A model generated the notes under the pieces. The model was given only the letters and a program-made list of their open reading frames with translations. It was not told the origin of the DNA and did no database searches. Below, one piece after another: positions 26,243-37,700 of a DNA stretch of 64,000 nt. The DNA lies in NCBI RefSeq assembly GCF_004924335.1, contig NZ_CP024633.1:2728001-2792000 (forward strand). The letters run 5' to 3'. The DNA is from Mycobacteroides salmoniphilum. GTDB lineage: Bacteria; Actinomycetota; Actinomycetes; Mycobacteriales; Mycobacteriaceae. Both the position numbers and the translations under genes were made by a program. Each line of letters begins with the position of its first letter. The first letter of the stretch is position 1.

Positions 26243-27520
26243 CTATTGGTCCGCGCACATTTGATCGCGTGGCGAACGCAGAGCAAAAGGCATAAGCGTC
26301 AAGCGGATTTCACGATTCACATCATCTTGGGCGTGCACCGTGAACTCAAACTCTTCATCCCCGGTGCGCCGAGGCCTGCTCCGCTTACAGTTGGGGTGCT
26401 CCTCGATCTTCGCGACCGCCTTCTCAATGATCGCAGTCACGTCTTTTCGACGGATGAATAACAAGATTGCGGCCTTGGTATCTCGCCAAACAAGATAGCG
26501 GAACAACTGGTCCAGAGCCTCATCCATCGTCCTAGGCCCGGACCATACTTTGCACTCTCCAATGAAGACATTGCGATCGTCTTCACGAATGAGGATGTCG
26601 GTCTTTCCTTCTCCATTGAAGAGTTCTCCCCCAGCGGTGCCCTGGAAGTGGGAATTCAGGCCCATTAATAGGATGTCGCGGATCTCTTCTTCTTTGAGTT
26701 TAGCGGCGACGGAAGGATTGCGCTCCAACTGGTTTCGAGTATTTCGGAGCACACGGAGAGCGTCTTTATAGTCCTGCTCCGGCAACGTCGGTTCTGGCTT
26801 GAACGGTGCCCGAGCTCCGGACGGTTCGGGGCGCCGCGGCTTCATCGTTTTCCGCTTTGTTGGGATGACATATCGATCGGCGTCAGGTCTCCGACGAACC
26901 GGAAACCCGACGCTCGCTTGTAAGTTTCGCATCGCCAACAGTTGCTCACGCCTTCGGCCAACCATGCTCGGCACTTCATCGCCTACGTGACGATTGTGCG
27001 AATCGATTTGTGACCGAGACCATCCAAGGTATTTCTCGATCTCTGCTATCTGATCTTCGAATGCCTTCCTTGTCGCTGCTGGATCACTTGGCGGGTCGTC
27101 TAGAACTAAGTGGAGCGCACCCTCCTCGAGCCTTAAGACTTGCGGAGGTGACCACGTGGACATATCGGCCTGCAGGGTGAATACGTCGCTCAGGCCCACG
27201 AAAGGCACCACAAGCACAAATCGAACAACGCATCGTGTGTGGACCCGGCCGAAGTTCACGAATTGCTGTTCAACCTCCGCCGGCTCCAGTTGATACGCCT
27301 CGTCGACGAGAAGCTGAGGGCACTCGACTGAGCCGAGGTCGACCAAGTACTCGACGACGTCATCCACAGGGGTGTTGAGCAGATCGTCGGGATCCCAGCC
27401 CTGAAGGCGTTGCGCTACGGCGCCCGCTGCCTTGCCAAGTAGCCCGGCCAACCTGCCGCCGGTGTCGTATAGGCTCCCACTGCCAAACAACTGAACATAT
27501 GCCACGGGAGTATGTTGCAT
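26243..27520 (-). CDS. PD-(D/E)xK nuclease-domain protein
   Basis: This 425-residue protein has an unassigned N-terminal 200 residues, a basic Pro-rich linker (about 205-245) and a C-terminal nuclease-like domain. The core GKTDILI plus FIGECKVW gives Asp308, Glu322 and Lys324, the classical D...E-x-K active site of restriction-endonuclease-fold nucleases. A following helix-strand block (DQLFRYLVWRDTKAAILLFIRR) also fits. It is convergent with the HEPN-like gene with a 10-base gap, so the two probably arrived together. I see no methyltransferase or helicase partner. Function as defence nuclease is inference. Confidence 0.72.
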   Translation of the reverse strand: MQHTPVAYVQLFGSGSLYDTGGRLAGLLGKAAGAVAQRLQGWDPDDLLNTPVDDVVEYLVDLGSVECPQLLVDEAYQLEPAEVEQQFVNFGRVHTRCVVRFVLVVPFVGLSDVFTLQADMSTWSPPQVLRLEEGALHLVLDDPPSDPAATRKAFEDQIAEIEKYLGWSRSQIDSHNRHVGDEVPSMVGRRREQLLAMRNLQASVGFPVRRRPDADRYVIPTKRKTMKPRRPEPSGARAPFKPEPTLPEQDYKDALRVLRNTRNQLERNPSVAAKLKEEEIRDILLMGLNSHFQGTAGGELFNGEGKTDILIREDDRNVFIGECKVWSGPRTMDEALDQLFRYLVWRDTKAAILLFIRRKDVTAIIEKAVAKIEEHPNCKRSRPRRTGDEEFEFTVHAQDDVNREIRLTLMPFALRSPRDQMCADQ

Positions 27521-27810
27521 GGCCTGGCGAGGTAATACCTCGCATTCGACGACTACGCAGCCGGTTTGCCCACAAAAGAATGCTCACGGCTCGCCTGTCG
27601 ACTGCCGCGAAAAGCGGCTGTACTTCCGATGACCGAAATCGTGACTCGGAGTCATCAACGCGCTCCTGGTGCAGGACCTGCTCGCCGTAACTCCAAAAAG
27701 CCGAGCAGCACCCAGGCACGCCCTCTACAGCATCCCCATCACGGCCATGTAGAACCTCAACTGCAGTGCTCTGTCAACCGAGTAGCGGCACGTCAATAGA
27801 CTCCCTTGAC
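27521..27810. other. Gap without a convincing gene
   Basis: Between the nuclease gene and the hydrolase gene there are 290 bases with only short overlapping open frames in several phases and no ribosome sites or family matches that I recognise. It separates the accessory patch from core-like DNA and may mark an old insertion edge, though I see no repeat or tRNA end here. Confidence 0.4.
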
Positions 27811-28767
27811 GTGACCGAACGCGAGAAGACGGATTCCGCACCCACGAAGGACGCGGGGGCCGCCCTGGACGTGGAGGGCTCCGGTGTCCAACCCCCGGTG
27901 TCCGACCGGATACGTAGGGCTTTCTGGTGGTTGGAGCGCTTCGCACCGGCCATCGGATCCCGCTGGGCGGTCGAGCTGTGGTGCACCCCGCCGGTCATCG
28001 AATCGAGTCTGCGGATGCCGCCCGGCGTGCCCCCCGGCGAGCCGCTGGAGGCCCATTGGGACGGGCACCGTATTGCAGGTGAGTCATGGGGCCAGGGACC
28101 GACGGTCTACCTGGTCCACGGCTGGGGCGGGCAGCGCACGCACCTCGGGATCTTCATCAAGCCCCTTATGCAGGCCGGTTACCGCGTCATCGCCTTCGAC
28201 CTGCCCAGCCATAACGAGTCCGCTGCGGGCGCCCTGGCACCGGGGCGCACCACGCTCATCGAGTGCGCGCACGCGGTGGCGGCCGTCATCAAGGAGCACG
28301 GGCCCGCCCACGCGGTGGTCGCCCACTCCCTGGGGGCCAACGCGACCACCTTCGCGGCCTCCTATGGCGCATCGGTGGGCCGCCTGGTGTACCTGGCACC
28401 GATGGGCGATTTCCCCCTTTACCTCGACCTGTTCGCCGCACGCCATGGCTTCGGCAAGCGGATACGCGCCGGACTGCAGCGCCAGCTCGAGCGCCGCATC
28501 GAGATGACGCTGCCCGAGACCGAGTTGGTCCGCGTCGCTGCGACCGCCGGGCATCCTCCGCTGCTGCTGATCCACGACCCCGACGACCCGGACACGCCGT
28601 ACGCGTCGAGCGAACGTCTGGCGCAGTCATGGCCTGGAGCACGTTTCATCGCGACAAAGGGACTCGGGCGCCTGGCGCACTTCCGAATCCTGCGGCATCG
28701 TCCGGCGATCAACGCCGGTCTCGAATTCATCGGTCCCGCTGCCGAACTGCAGCCAGCCGACGCCTAG
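27811..28767 (+). CDS. Alpha/beta hydrolase
   Basis: This 318-residue serine hydrolase has the oxyanion segment [12 protein letters not shown], nucleophile elbow [10 protein letters not shown], acid [13 protein letters not shown] and a late His in [11 protein letters not shown], giving the complete triad. No signal peptide is seen. The GTG at 27811 opens the conserved part; an ATG-less extension to 27766 is weak. It ends in a 4-base convergent overlap with the NRPS stop. It is not in the NRPS transcription unit, so a thioesterase role in peptide release is unlikely given the reductase domain. Substrate unknown. Confidence 0.85.
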   Translation: MTEREKTDSAPTKDAGAALDVEGSGVQPPVSDRIRRAFWWLERFAPAIGSRWAVELWCTPPVIESSLRMPPGVPPGEPLEAHWDGHRIAGESWGQGPTVYLVHGWGGQRTHLGIFIKPLMQAGYRVIAFDLPSHNESAAGALAPGRTTLIECAHAVAAVIKEHGPAHAVVAHSLGANATTFAASYGASVGRLVYLAPMGDFPLYLDLFAARHGFGKRIRAGLQRQLERRIEMTLPETELVRVAATAGHPPLLLIHDPDDPDTPYASSERLAQSWPGARFIATKGLGRLAHFRILRHRPAINAGLEFIGPAAELQPADA

Positions 28768-31700
28768 AGCATCCCGAGCAGCTCCATATCGGTGACGTAC
28801 TTGACGATGTTCGGCGCCCCGACCTGAGGAATGTCTCTCTCGGAGCCAATCTTGGCTTCCTGCACCGCCGCACGGAAGCGATCGGCCGGGGCGAATGCAC
28901 CGACAGTCGGCACGATGGGACGCACCCGCTCGGGGTCCTGCACCAGCGTCAGATACATCTGCTGCACCGAGTTTCGCCGGTGCTTGTCCGGCAGCGCCTG
29001 CAGACCTGCGCCGAACCGCTGCAACCAGTCCTGGAAATCATCGACACGCTCGATGGGGTACCCGGCCTCGATCAGCCAGTCGACGTACTCGTCGAGACCG
29101 ATGCCGTCATCGTGCGGGTTCATCACGTGATAGGTCTGGAACCCGTCAACCACTTGAACACCCAAGGTGGTGATTGCTTCGGCGACGAATTCCACGGGCA
29201 GCCCGTCGAAATGCGCACGCCTCCGATTGCCCTCGGCGTCAAGGCGATAGAACGACTTGGGTGCCAGACCGGTGGTCACAATGCTCAGGATCATCTTGCT
29301 GAACACATCCGAGGCGTTCAGCTGACCCGCGTAGGTGGTATCGGCCAGGATCATGTCGCAGCGGAAGACACCGATCGGCAGCCCACACAGATCATGGGCC
29401 TCTCGCAGCAGCACCTCTCCGGCCCACTTGCTGCTGCCATAGCCGTTGGCGTACGTGTCCTTGATCGCACGCGTGGCACAGATGTCACGGATATCGGCGT
29501 CCTCGGTGAAGGCCACCCGTTTGACCGGGTCACCCACATTGGCCGTCGATACGAACGTGAACATCTTCAGCTTCGCGGTGAGGGCCAGCCGGATCAGCTC
29601 GGCGGTGCCCGCCACATTCGGCCCGAACAACTCGCCATAGGACAGCGCGCCGCTCACAACGGCTGCCGAATCGACAATCACGTCAACGGTATCGGCCAAC
29701 CGCTGCCAGGTCTCCGTGGTCACACCGAGGTCTGTTTCACCCTTGTCGCCGGCGATAACCTCCAAATGGTCCTCGGCCAGTTCGTGGAAGTGCCGCAACA
29801 GTTCCGGGTCGCCGCTGTCGAAGATCTGTTCCAGCCTGCGCCGGGCGTCGTCGTCAGATGGGGCCCGTACCAAGCAGATCAGCTTGCCGTCGAGCAGTTC
29901 CAGCTTTTCGAGCCATTGCAGCACCAGGTACCGCCCGAGGAAGCCGGTGGCTCCGGTCAGCAGTACGGTACGCGCTTCCCCACCGGGCTTCGGCAGCGTC
30001 CTTGCGACGCTGAGGGTTTCCGCGTCGATGAACTTGTCCAGTGTCAGGTCGGCGGCACGTACCTCTGCGACCTCGGAACCGTGCACGGCCACATAGCGCG
30101 GGTCGCTGGCATGCTTGTCCAGCTGTCCGCTCAGGCTGCTGACCGTGGGGGTGTCGAAGAGAGCCCGCACGGTCAGGTGCGTGTTCATCGATTTGTTGAT
30201 GGCTGCGATCAGGCGCATGGCCGACAGGGAGTCGCCGCCCAGATCGAAGAACGAGTCGTCGACGCCCACGCGCTCCAGGCCGAGCACGTCCGCGTAGAGA
30301 CCGGCCAGGATCTCCTCGACAGGGTCCGACGGGGCACGGTACTGAGTTTCCTGATACTGCGGCTCTGGCAGGGCACGGGTATCAAGCTTGCCGTTGACCG
30401 TCAGCGGCAAAGCGTCGATGACCACCACCGCCGCGGGCACCATGTAGGCCGGTATCCGTTCGGCCAGCGCCGCGCGCGCCTTGGCCGGCTCAACGGCCCC
30501 GGTGACGTATCCGACCAGCCGCTTATCGCCCGGACGATCCTCACGCACAATCACGACCGCTTGCTCGACGCCCTCGAGATCGGCTAGCGCGGTTTGGATT
30601 TCGCCGAGTTCGATGCGGTAGCCGCGGATCTTCACCTGATCATCGGCACGCCCCATGTAGTGCAACTGCCCGGCTGAAGAACCTGGGCCACCCCACCGCA
30701 CCAAATCCCCCGTGCGATACATACGCTCGCCTGGGGCACCGAATGGGCACGCCACAAACCGCGACGCCGTCAGCCCTGATCGGTGCAGATAACCGGCGCC
30801 GAGCCCGTGGCCCGCGATGTACAGCTCACCGACCACGCCCACCGGAACCCGCCGCATCCAGGGGTCCAGCACAAACAGCGCCGCCCCCGCCACCGGAACA
30901 CCTATCGCGGGTGTTCCCGAACCAGCGGCCAGCGGGGGGCTCACTGTCACACAGAGGGTGGACTCGGTGGGGCCGTAGGCGTTGACCATCAACCGTCCCG
31001 GCGCCCACCGGTCCACCATCTCCGCCGAGCAGGCCTCGGCCGCCACCACCAGGGCCATTCCTTCCAGCGCCTCCGGCGACAGCGCGGCCGCCGCCGAGGG
31101 TGTCTGGTGCAACACGGTGACGCCCTCGGAGACCAGGAATTCCTGGAAGTCTTCCGGGACCAACGATTCGGGGACCACCACGAGAGAGCCGCCGTGCAGC
31201 AGCGGACCCCAGATCTCTTCCACCGAGGCATCAAAGGCGTACGAGTACCACTGGGACCACACCTGCCCCGGCCCCGAGGGCACTCCGAGGTGCTCATACC
31301 CCAGCACTTGCGTCACGTTGTGGTGAGTTGTCGCGACTCCCTTGGGAATACCGGTGGTACCGGAGGTGTAGACGATATGCGCGATATCGTCGGCGGCCGG
31401 CCCCGCCACGGCGGTGCCGGGCTGGGTGCTCACCCCGGGATCGCTGATATCGATGATCGGCAACGTGTACCCGTCCAGCCGCGAACGCAGCGCCGCGCTG
31501 GCAATGGCGGCGATCGGGCCCGCATCGGTGATCATGAATTCGATGCGCGAGTCGGGAACCGCCGGAGCGATCGGCAGATATGCCGCACCGCTCTTGAGTA
31601 CCGCAAGAATCCCGATGATCGCCTCACCACGGCGTTCCGACAGCAATGCCACGCACTGCCCTGGCCCCGCGCCGTACTCAATCAGCAGGTGCGCCAGACG

Positions 31701-34700
31701 ATTCGATTCCTCATCGAGGTCGCCGTAGGTCCACGAACGTTGCCCACATCTGATCGCTATCGCATCGGGATGGGAAACTACCTGTGCTGCAAACAGTTCC
31801 GGTATGGATCTCGGCGTTACGGGTGCCGACAGCACCGCACGGTTACCCAGCTGGTCCAGCCGGGCGCTCTCCGCGGCGTCGAGCACATCTACCGCCGACA
31901 ACCGCTGCGCAGGATTGGCCGCAACCGCCTCGAGCACCCGCTGCAGCCGCGCGATCAGTGACTCGACACTCGCGAGATCGAAGACATCGGTGCGGAACTC
32001 GACCGCACCGCCGAGACCGGCAGGCTCACCGGCCTGGGTGAAGCGCTCGCCCAGGGAGAACGTCAGGTCCATGCGGGCGGTGTTGGTGTGCACCGGTATC
32101 TGGGTGATCCGTAGATCGCCCAGCCCTAGTCCGTCGGCATCCTGTCCGGGAAGGTTCTGCCAGGTCAATCCGACCTGAACCAGGGGGTGGCTGCTCCGGG
32201 ACCGGATGGGATTGAGCCTCTCCACCAGCACCTCGAAGGGAACGTCCTGGTTTTCGAGCGCTTCCAGACTGCGCCCCCGCACCTGCGCCAGCAGATCCCC
32301 GAAGGTGGGATCGCCACCGGCATCGACGCGCAGCACCAAGGTGTTGACGAAGAAGCCCACCAGCTCGTCGAGGGCGGGCTCGTCGCGGCCGGCGACCGCG
32401 AACCCCACCGCCACATCGGAGGTGGCGCTGATCTTCGAGAGCAGCACGGCCAGCGCCGCCTGGATCACCATGAAGCTGGTGGCCCCGTGTTCACGTGCCA
32501 GCGCACGCACTGCGTGTTGCAGCTGCTCCGGCCATTCCAGATCCACACTGGCGCCGCGATAGTCGGCAACCGCCGGGTAGGGCCGGTCGGTCGGCAGCGC
32601 GAGATGTTCGGGCATTCCGGCCAGCGCATCATGCCAATAGGCGACCTGGGTGGCGATGGCGCTCTCGCTGTCTTCGAGGTCGCCGAGCTGATCACGTTGC
32701 CACAGTGTGTAATCGGCATACTGCACCGGCAGCGGTGCCCAATCGGGTGCATGCCCACCACACCGGCCGGCATAGGCCACCGTCAGGTCACGCATGAGTG
32801 GTGCCACCGACCAGCCGTCGGCGGCGATGTGATGCACCGTGGCCACGAGAACGTGCTCGTCACCGGACACCGTGAAGAGTTTGGCGTGCATGGGGATCTC
32901 GGCAGCCAGGTCGAATGTGTGGCACGCCGCGACGCCGATCGCCTCGTCCAGCTGTGCGGGCGACCATGCGGTGGCATCGATCACCTCCCAGCCGAATTCC
33001 GCATTTTCGGCTGCCAGCACCAGTTGGTACGGCACACCTTCCTCATCGCGGAACACGGTGCGCAGCGACTCGTGACGACTCACCACGTCGGACAATGCCG
33101 CACCCAACGCATCCAGGTCGAGCTGCCCGCTCAGCCGCAACGCGACCGCCATGTTGTACACCGGTGAGGCACCGTGCAATTGGTCCAGGAACCACAATCG
33201 TCGCTGCGAGAACGACAGCGGAATCACGTCGGGCCGGGCGGCCGGCAGCAACGGTGCCCGCCCGCCCGAATCCGTCCGTAGCCCCGGGGCCAACTGGCCG
33301 ATCGTGGGGGTGTCGAAGAGGGCGCGCACGGTCAGATGCGTGTTCATCGACTTGTTGACGGCCGCGATCAAGCGCATGGCCGACAGCGAGTCACCGCCCA
33401 GATCGAAGAACGAGTCGTCGACGCCCACACGTTCCAGGCCGAGCACATGCGCATAGATATCGGCCAGGATCTCCTCGACCGCGTTCGATGGTGCGCGGTA
33501 CAGAGTTTCCTGGTATTGCGGCACCGGCAAGGCACGGGTATCGAGCTTTCCGTTGACCGTCAACGGCAGGGCACCGACCACCACGACCGCGGCCGGGACC
33601 ATATACGGCGGTAGCCGCTCGCCCAGCGCCGCACGCGCCCCGGCGGTGTCGACCAGTCCGGCCACTGACTCGGTGACGTAGCCGACCAAGCGCTTATCGC
33701 CGGGTCGGTCCTCACGTACGATCACCACTGCCTGCTCGACCCCGACCACGTCGGCAAGGGCGGCCTGGATCTCGCCGAGCTCGATGCGATACCCGCGGAT
33801 CTTGACCTGCTCATCGGCGCGGCCCAAGTACTGCAGGTTCCCGTCAGCACGCCAGCGCACCAAATCCCCTGTGCGATACATGCGCTCGCCTGGGGCACCG
33901 AACGGGCAGGCCACAAACCGCGACGCGGTCAACGAGGACCGGCTCACATACCCGAGCCCCAGCCCGAGCCCGGCCACATACAGCTCGCCGACCACACCGA
34001 CCGGCACCGGTCGCAGCCAGGCATCGAGCACGAACAGTGCGGCCCCCGGTACCGGCCCGCCGATCGTCGGCGTCCCCGAACCCGCGGCCAACGGCTTACT
34101 GACCGTCACGCACATCGTGGTCTCCGTAGGCCCATAGGCGTTCGTCATCACCCGCCCGGGCGCCCAGCGGTCCACCAGCTCCGCCGAGCATGCCTCGGCG
34201 GCCACCACCAGCGCCACCGACTCCAGCGCCTCCACGGACAGCGCCGACAGGGCCGACGGAGTCTGGTGCAACACGGTGACATGTTCGTCAATCAGCAAGG
34301 CCTGGAACTCATCCGGACCGATCGACTCCGGGATCACGAGTAGCCGCGAACCGTGGAACAGCGCACCCCAGATCTCTTCCACCGAGGCGTCAAAGGCAAA
34401 CGAATACCACTGCGACCACACCTGTCCCGGCCCCGAGGGTAAACCGACATGCAACGACTCCAACAACTGCGTCACGTTGTGGTGAGTTGTCGCAACTCCC
34501 TTGGGAATACCGGTGGTGCCCGAGGTATAGATGATGTGCGCGACATCGTCAGACGCGGGTAGCGGCAGCGATGCGTCGGTCTGCGCGTCGATGGCCGGGT
34601 CGTCGATGTCGACAACCACGACATCATGTGCCCCGAACCGGCCGGCCAACGTCGCGGTCGTGACCACCGCGACTGGTTTCGCGTCACCAACCACGAAATC

Positions 34701-37700
34701 GATCCGGGCATCGGGCACCGCCGGGTCGATCGGCACGTATGCCGCCCCGGTCTTGAGCACCGCCAAGATCGCGATGATCCCCTCGGCGGACCGCCCGAAC
34801 ATCACCGCCACACAGCGGCCCGGACCGGCACCCAAGCCAATCAGGAAGTGCGCCAAACGGTTCGAATCACGCCCAACCGCAGCGTAGGTCCATGACCGGT
34901 CCCGGCAACTCAGCGCCACCGCATCGGCGGTCCTGGCCACCTGCGCCCCGAACAGTTCCGGAATCGACACCCCCGTCGCCCGCCGATCCAGCACCGCGCG
35001 GTTGCCCATCACGTCCAGAAGCACCCGCTCGTCGGCACCCAAGACATCCACCGAGGACAACCGCCGCAACGGGTCGGCCACCATCGCCGCCAGCACGAGT
35101 TCCAACCGGCCGGCCAACACCACGACGCTCTCGACATCGAAGACATCGGTATCGTGCTCGATGCTCAGCATCAGTTCGTGGCCCGGCGTCACCTGTAGTG
35201 CCAGCGGATAGTGGGTGGCTTCCCGGCTGGAGAAGCCCGCGATGGCCAATTCGCCTGTACCCATGACCGTCCCGAATGCCGCCGGGTCAATCGGGTAGTT
35301 CTCGTACACGAACAGGGTGTCGAAGAGCTGATCCTGCCCGGTGACACGGTGGATCTCGGGAAGCGCGACGTGCTGGTGCTCCAGCGTCCGGTTCGAGACG
35401 CTCTGCAGCTGCTCCAACAACTCGGCGGTGGTGGTCGTCGCGGTGATACGCGCACGCACCGGCACCGTGTTGATCAACAGGCCCACCATCGATTCCGCGC
35501 CTGCCACCTCGGCGGGGCGACCCGAGACCGCGGCGCCGAAGGCCACATCATGCTGGCCGGTCAACCAGACCAACAGCTGCGCCCAGCCCGCCTGGAGGAC
35601 GGTGTTCACGGTGGTGTGGTGGGCGCGGGCGAGTTCGGTCAGCGCCCGCGTGGCCTGCCCGGACAGTCGCAGCGATTGTGTCGCGCGCCGCCCCGATCCC
35701 AGCTTGTGCGACGGACCCACCAACGCGGGTGTCTCGAACCCGGCCAGTACATCCTGCCAAGCAGCAAGAGCCGCATCCCGATCCTGATCGGCCAGCCACG
35801 TCACAAACCTGCGGTAGGGCACGGCCGGCGGCAGGCTGTGCCCGCCGTAGCCCGCGAAGATCTCTTGCAACAGGATGGGCAACGACCAGCCGTCGAGGAC
35901 GCTGTGGTGACTGGTGAGTACAAGGCGGTGTTGGTCGTGACCGACTCCGATCAGTACCACCCGGAACAGCGGCGGATTGGTCAGGTCGCATACCGCTGCG
36001 CGTTCGGCGGCACACCGCTGCGCGATCTGGCCCTCGATATCGGTGTCCGCGAGTTCGAGGTACTGCCAAGGAGTTACCGGGTCTGCCGGGATGCTCTGCA
36101 CCGGCGGATCGAACTGCGCATGGAAGCGGGCGGCCAGGTTGGGGTGCCGGGCCACGACCGTGTGCACCGCGTCGCGCAGTCTGGGTGCATCGAGCGGGCC
36201 CGCGAGGGTGAGGTCCAGCTGCACCGCGTACACGTCGTCACTGCTGGCGTGGGCGGTGGCATGGAAGAGCAGCCCCTGCTGCAGCGGCGTCAGCGGCAGC
36301 ACATCGGCGACCCGGTGTAGCCGCTCCAGTTCGTCGATCTGCTGCTGGGTGAGATGTGCGGGCACGATGTCCGACGGAGTCAATCCCCCGCCGCCGCCAC
36401 GCACATGCGCACAGATACCCGTCAGTGCCTCAGTCCATAGCTGGCTCAGCCGGGTGATCTGCCCATCGTCTATCGAGGACGCCCAGGTCCAGTTGGCTTC
36501 CAGATAGGGACTCGTGTCGGTGCTTGATTCCAGGACGCCCGCATTCAGAGTCACGGCATGTGCCAGCGCCAGCGGCACCGCGGCGGCCACCGCGGCCGCC
36601 GACACGGCGTCCGGGCTCGGCAGCCACAAGTCGCCGCCGCGTTCACCGAAACCGCCCAGCCGTCCCAGATAGTTGAATCCGATAACCGGTTCCGCCCCAG
36701 CGAGATCCACCTCAGGGTTCGCATAGCGCAGCAGGCCATACGTGATGCCGTCGGGCAGTGCACGGAGCTGTTCCTTGGCCTCCTTGATCACCGCACCCAG
36801 CGCGGGGTCGCCGGCACTCACCTGCGCCCAGTCCAGTCGGCCGAGACTCAAGGCCACCGGGTACTTGCTGGTGAACCACCCCACCGTGCGCGAGACGTCC
36901 ACCGGTGAATTCCCGCTGGCGACCAATTCCTCCTGGCGCCCATGGCCTTCCACGTCAATGCCGACCGGCGCACCGGTATTTCCCGAGAGCTGTGCGACTG
37001 CCATGCCCAACGCGATCAGCAAGATATCGCCCACCCCGGCATGGAACGCCGCGGGTGCATCGCCCAACAAGATGCGGGTGGTTTCGGCATCCAGCGACGC
37101 CGACATCGTGTGGGCGGTGGCATACGTGTCCACCGCCGGCCGCACGGCCGGCAACAGTGCGGGGGTCGCTTGCACCCGCTTCCACGCGTCGACATGTTGG
37201 GCCATCTCGGCGGTGCGCGCCTGCTCATCGATCAACGCCGCCCAGCGGGCGAAGGACGTGCCACCCGGCGGCAGGACCACCGGCTGTCCGGCGCGATGCT
37301 GAGCCCAGCCGATGTTGATGTCTTCCAGCAGGATTCGCCAGGACACTCCATCGACCGCCAGATGGTGAATGACCAACGCCAACTGTGCCGTGGAGCTGGC
37401 CCACAGTGCGCTCAGCATTGTCCCGTTGGTCGGGCTCAACCGGGCCCGGGCCTGCACCAGGGCCTCCTCGGACAACACATCCACAGATTGCAGGCAGCTG
37501 CGCGCGTCCACCGCATCCGCGTCGGGAACGGTCAACGACCACCCTCGCGCACCGTCGTCTTCGGCACGCAGCCGCAGCATGGGATGGCGGTCCACCAGGG
37601 CCTGAAGCACCACCACCACATCGGCCTCGGTCACGGCGGCCGGGACCGTCAGCACCATCGTCTGGTTGAACTGGTCTGACTCGCCCGGTACATCCCGCAG

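Noticed and set aside
27499..27690. Possible small gene or transposase remnant in the gap left of the hydrolase
   Set aside because: Basic residues are common in shadow frames here; no catalytic motif, terminal repeats or target duplications are visible.
28263..30587. 774-codon open frame on the + strand opposite the NRPS 3' end
   Set aside because: It lies antisense to the NRPS reductase and module 3, has no family features and results from the high GC third-position bias; the same holds for other long frames opposite the NRPS.
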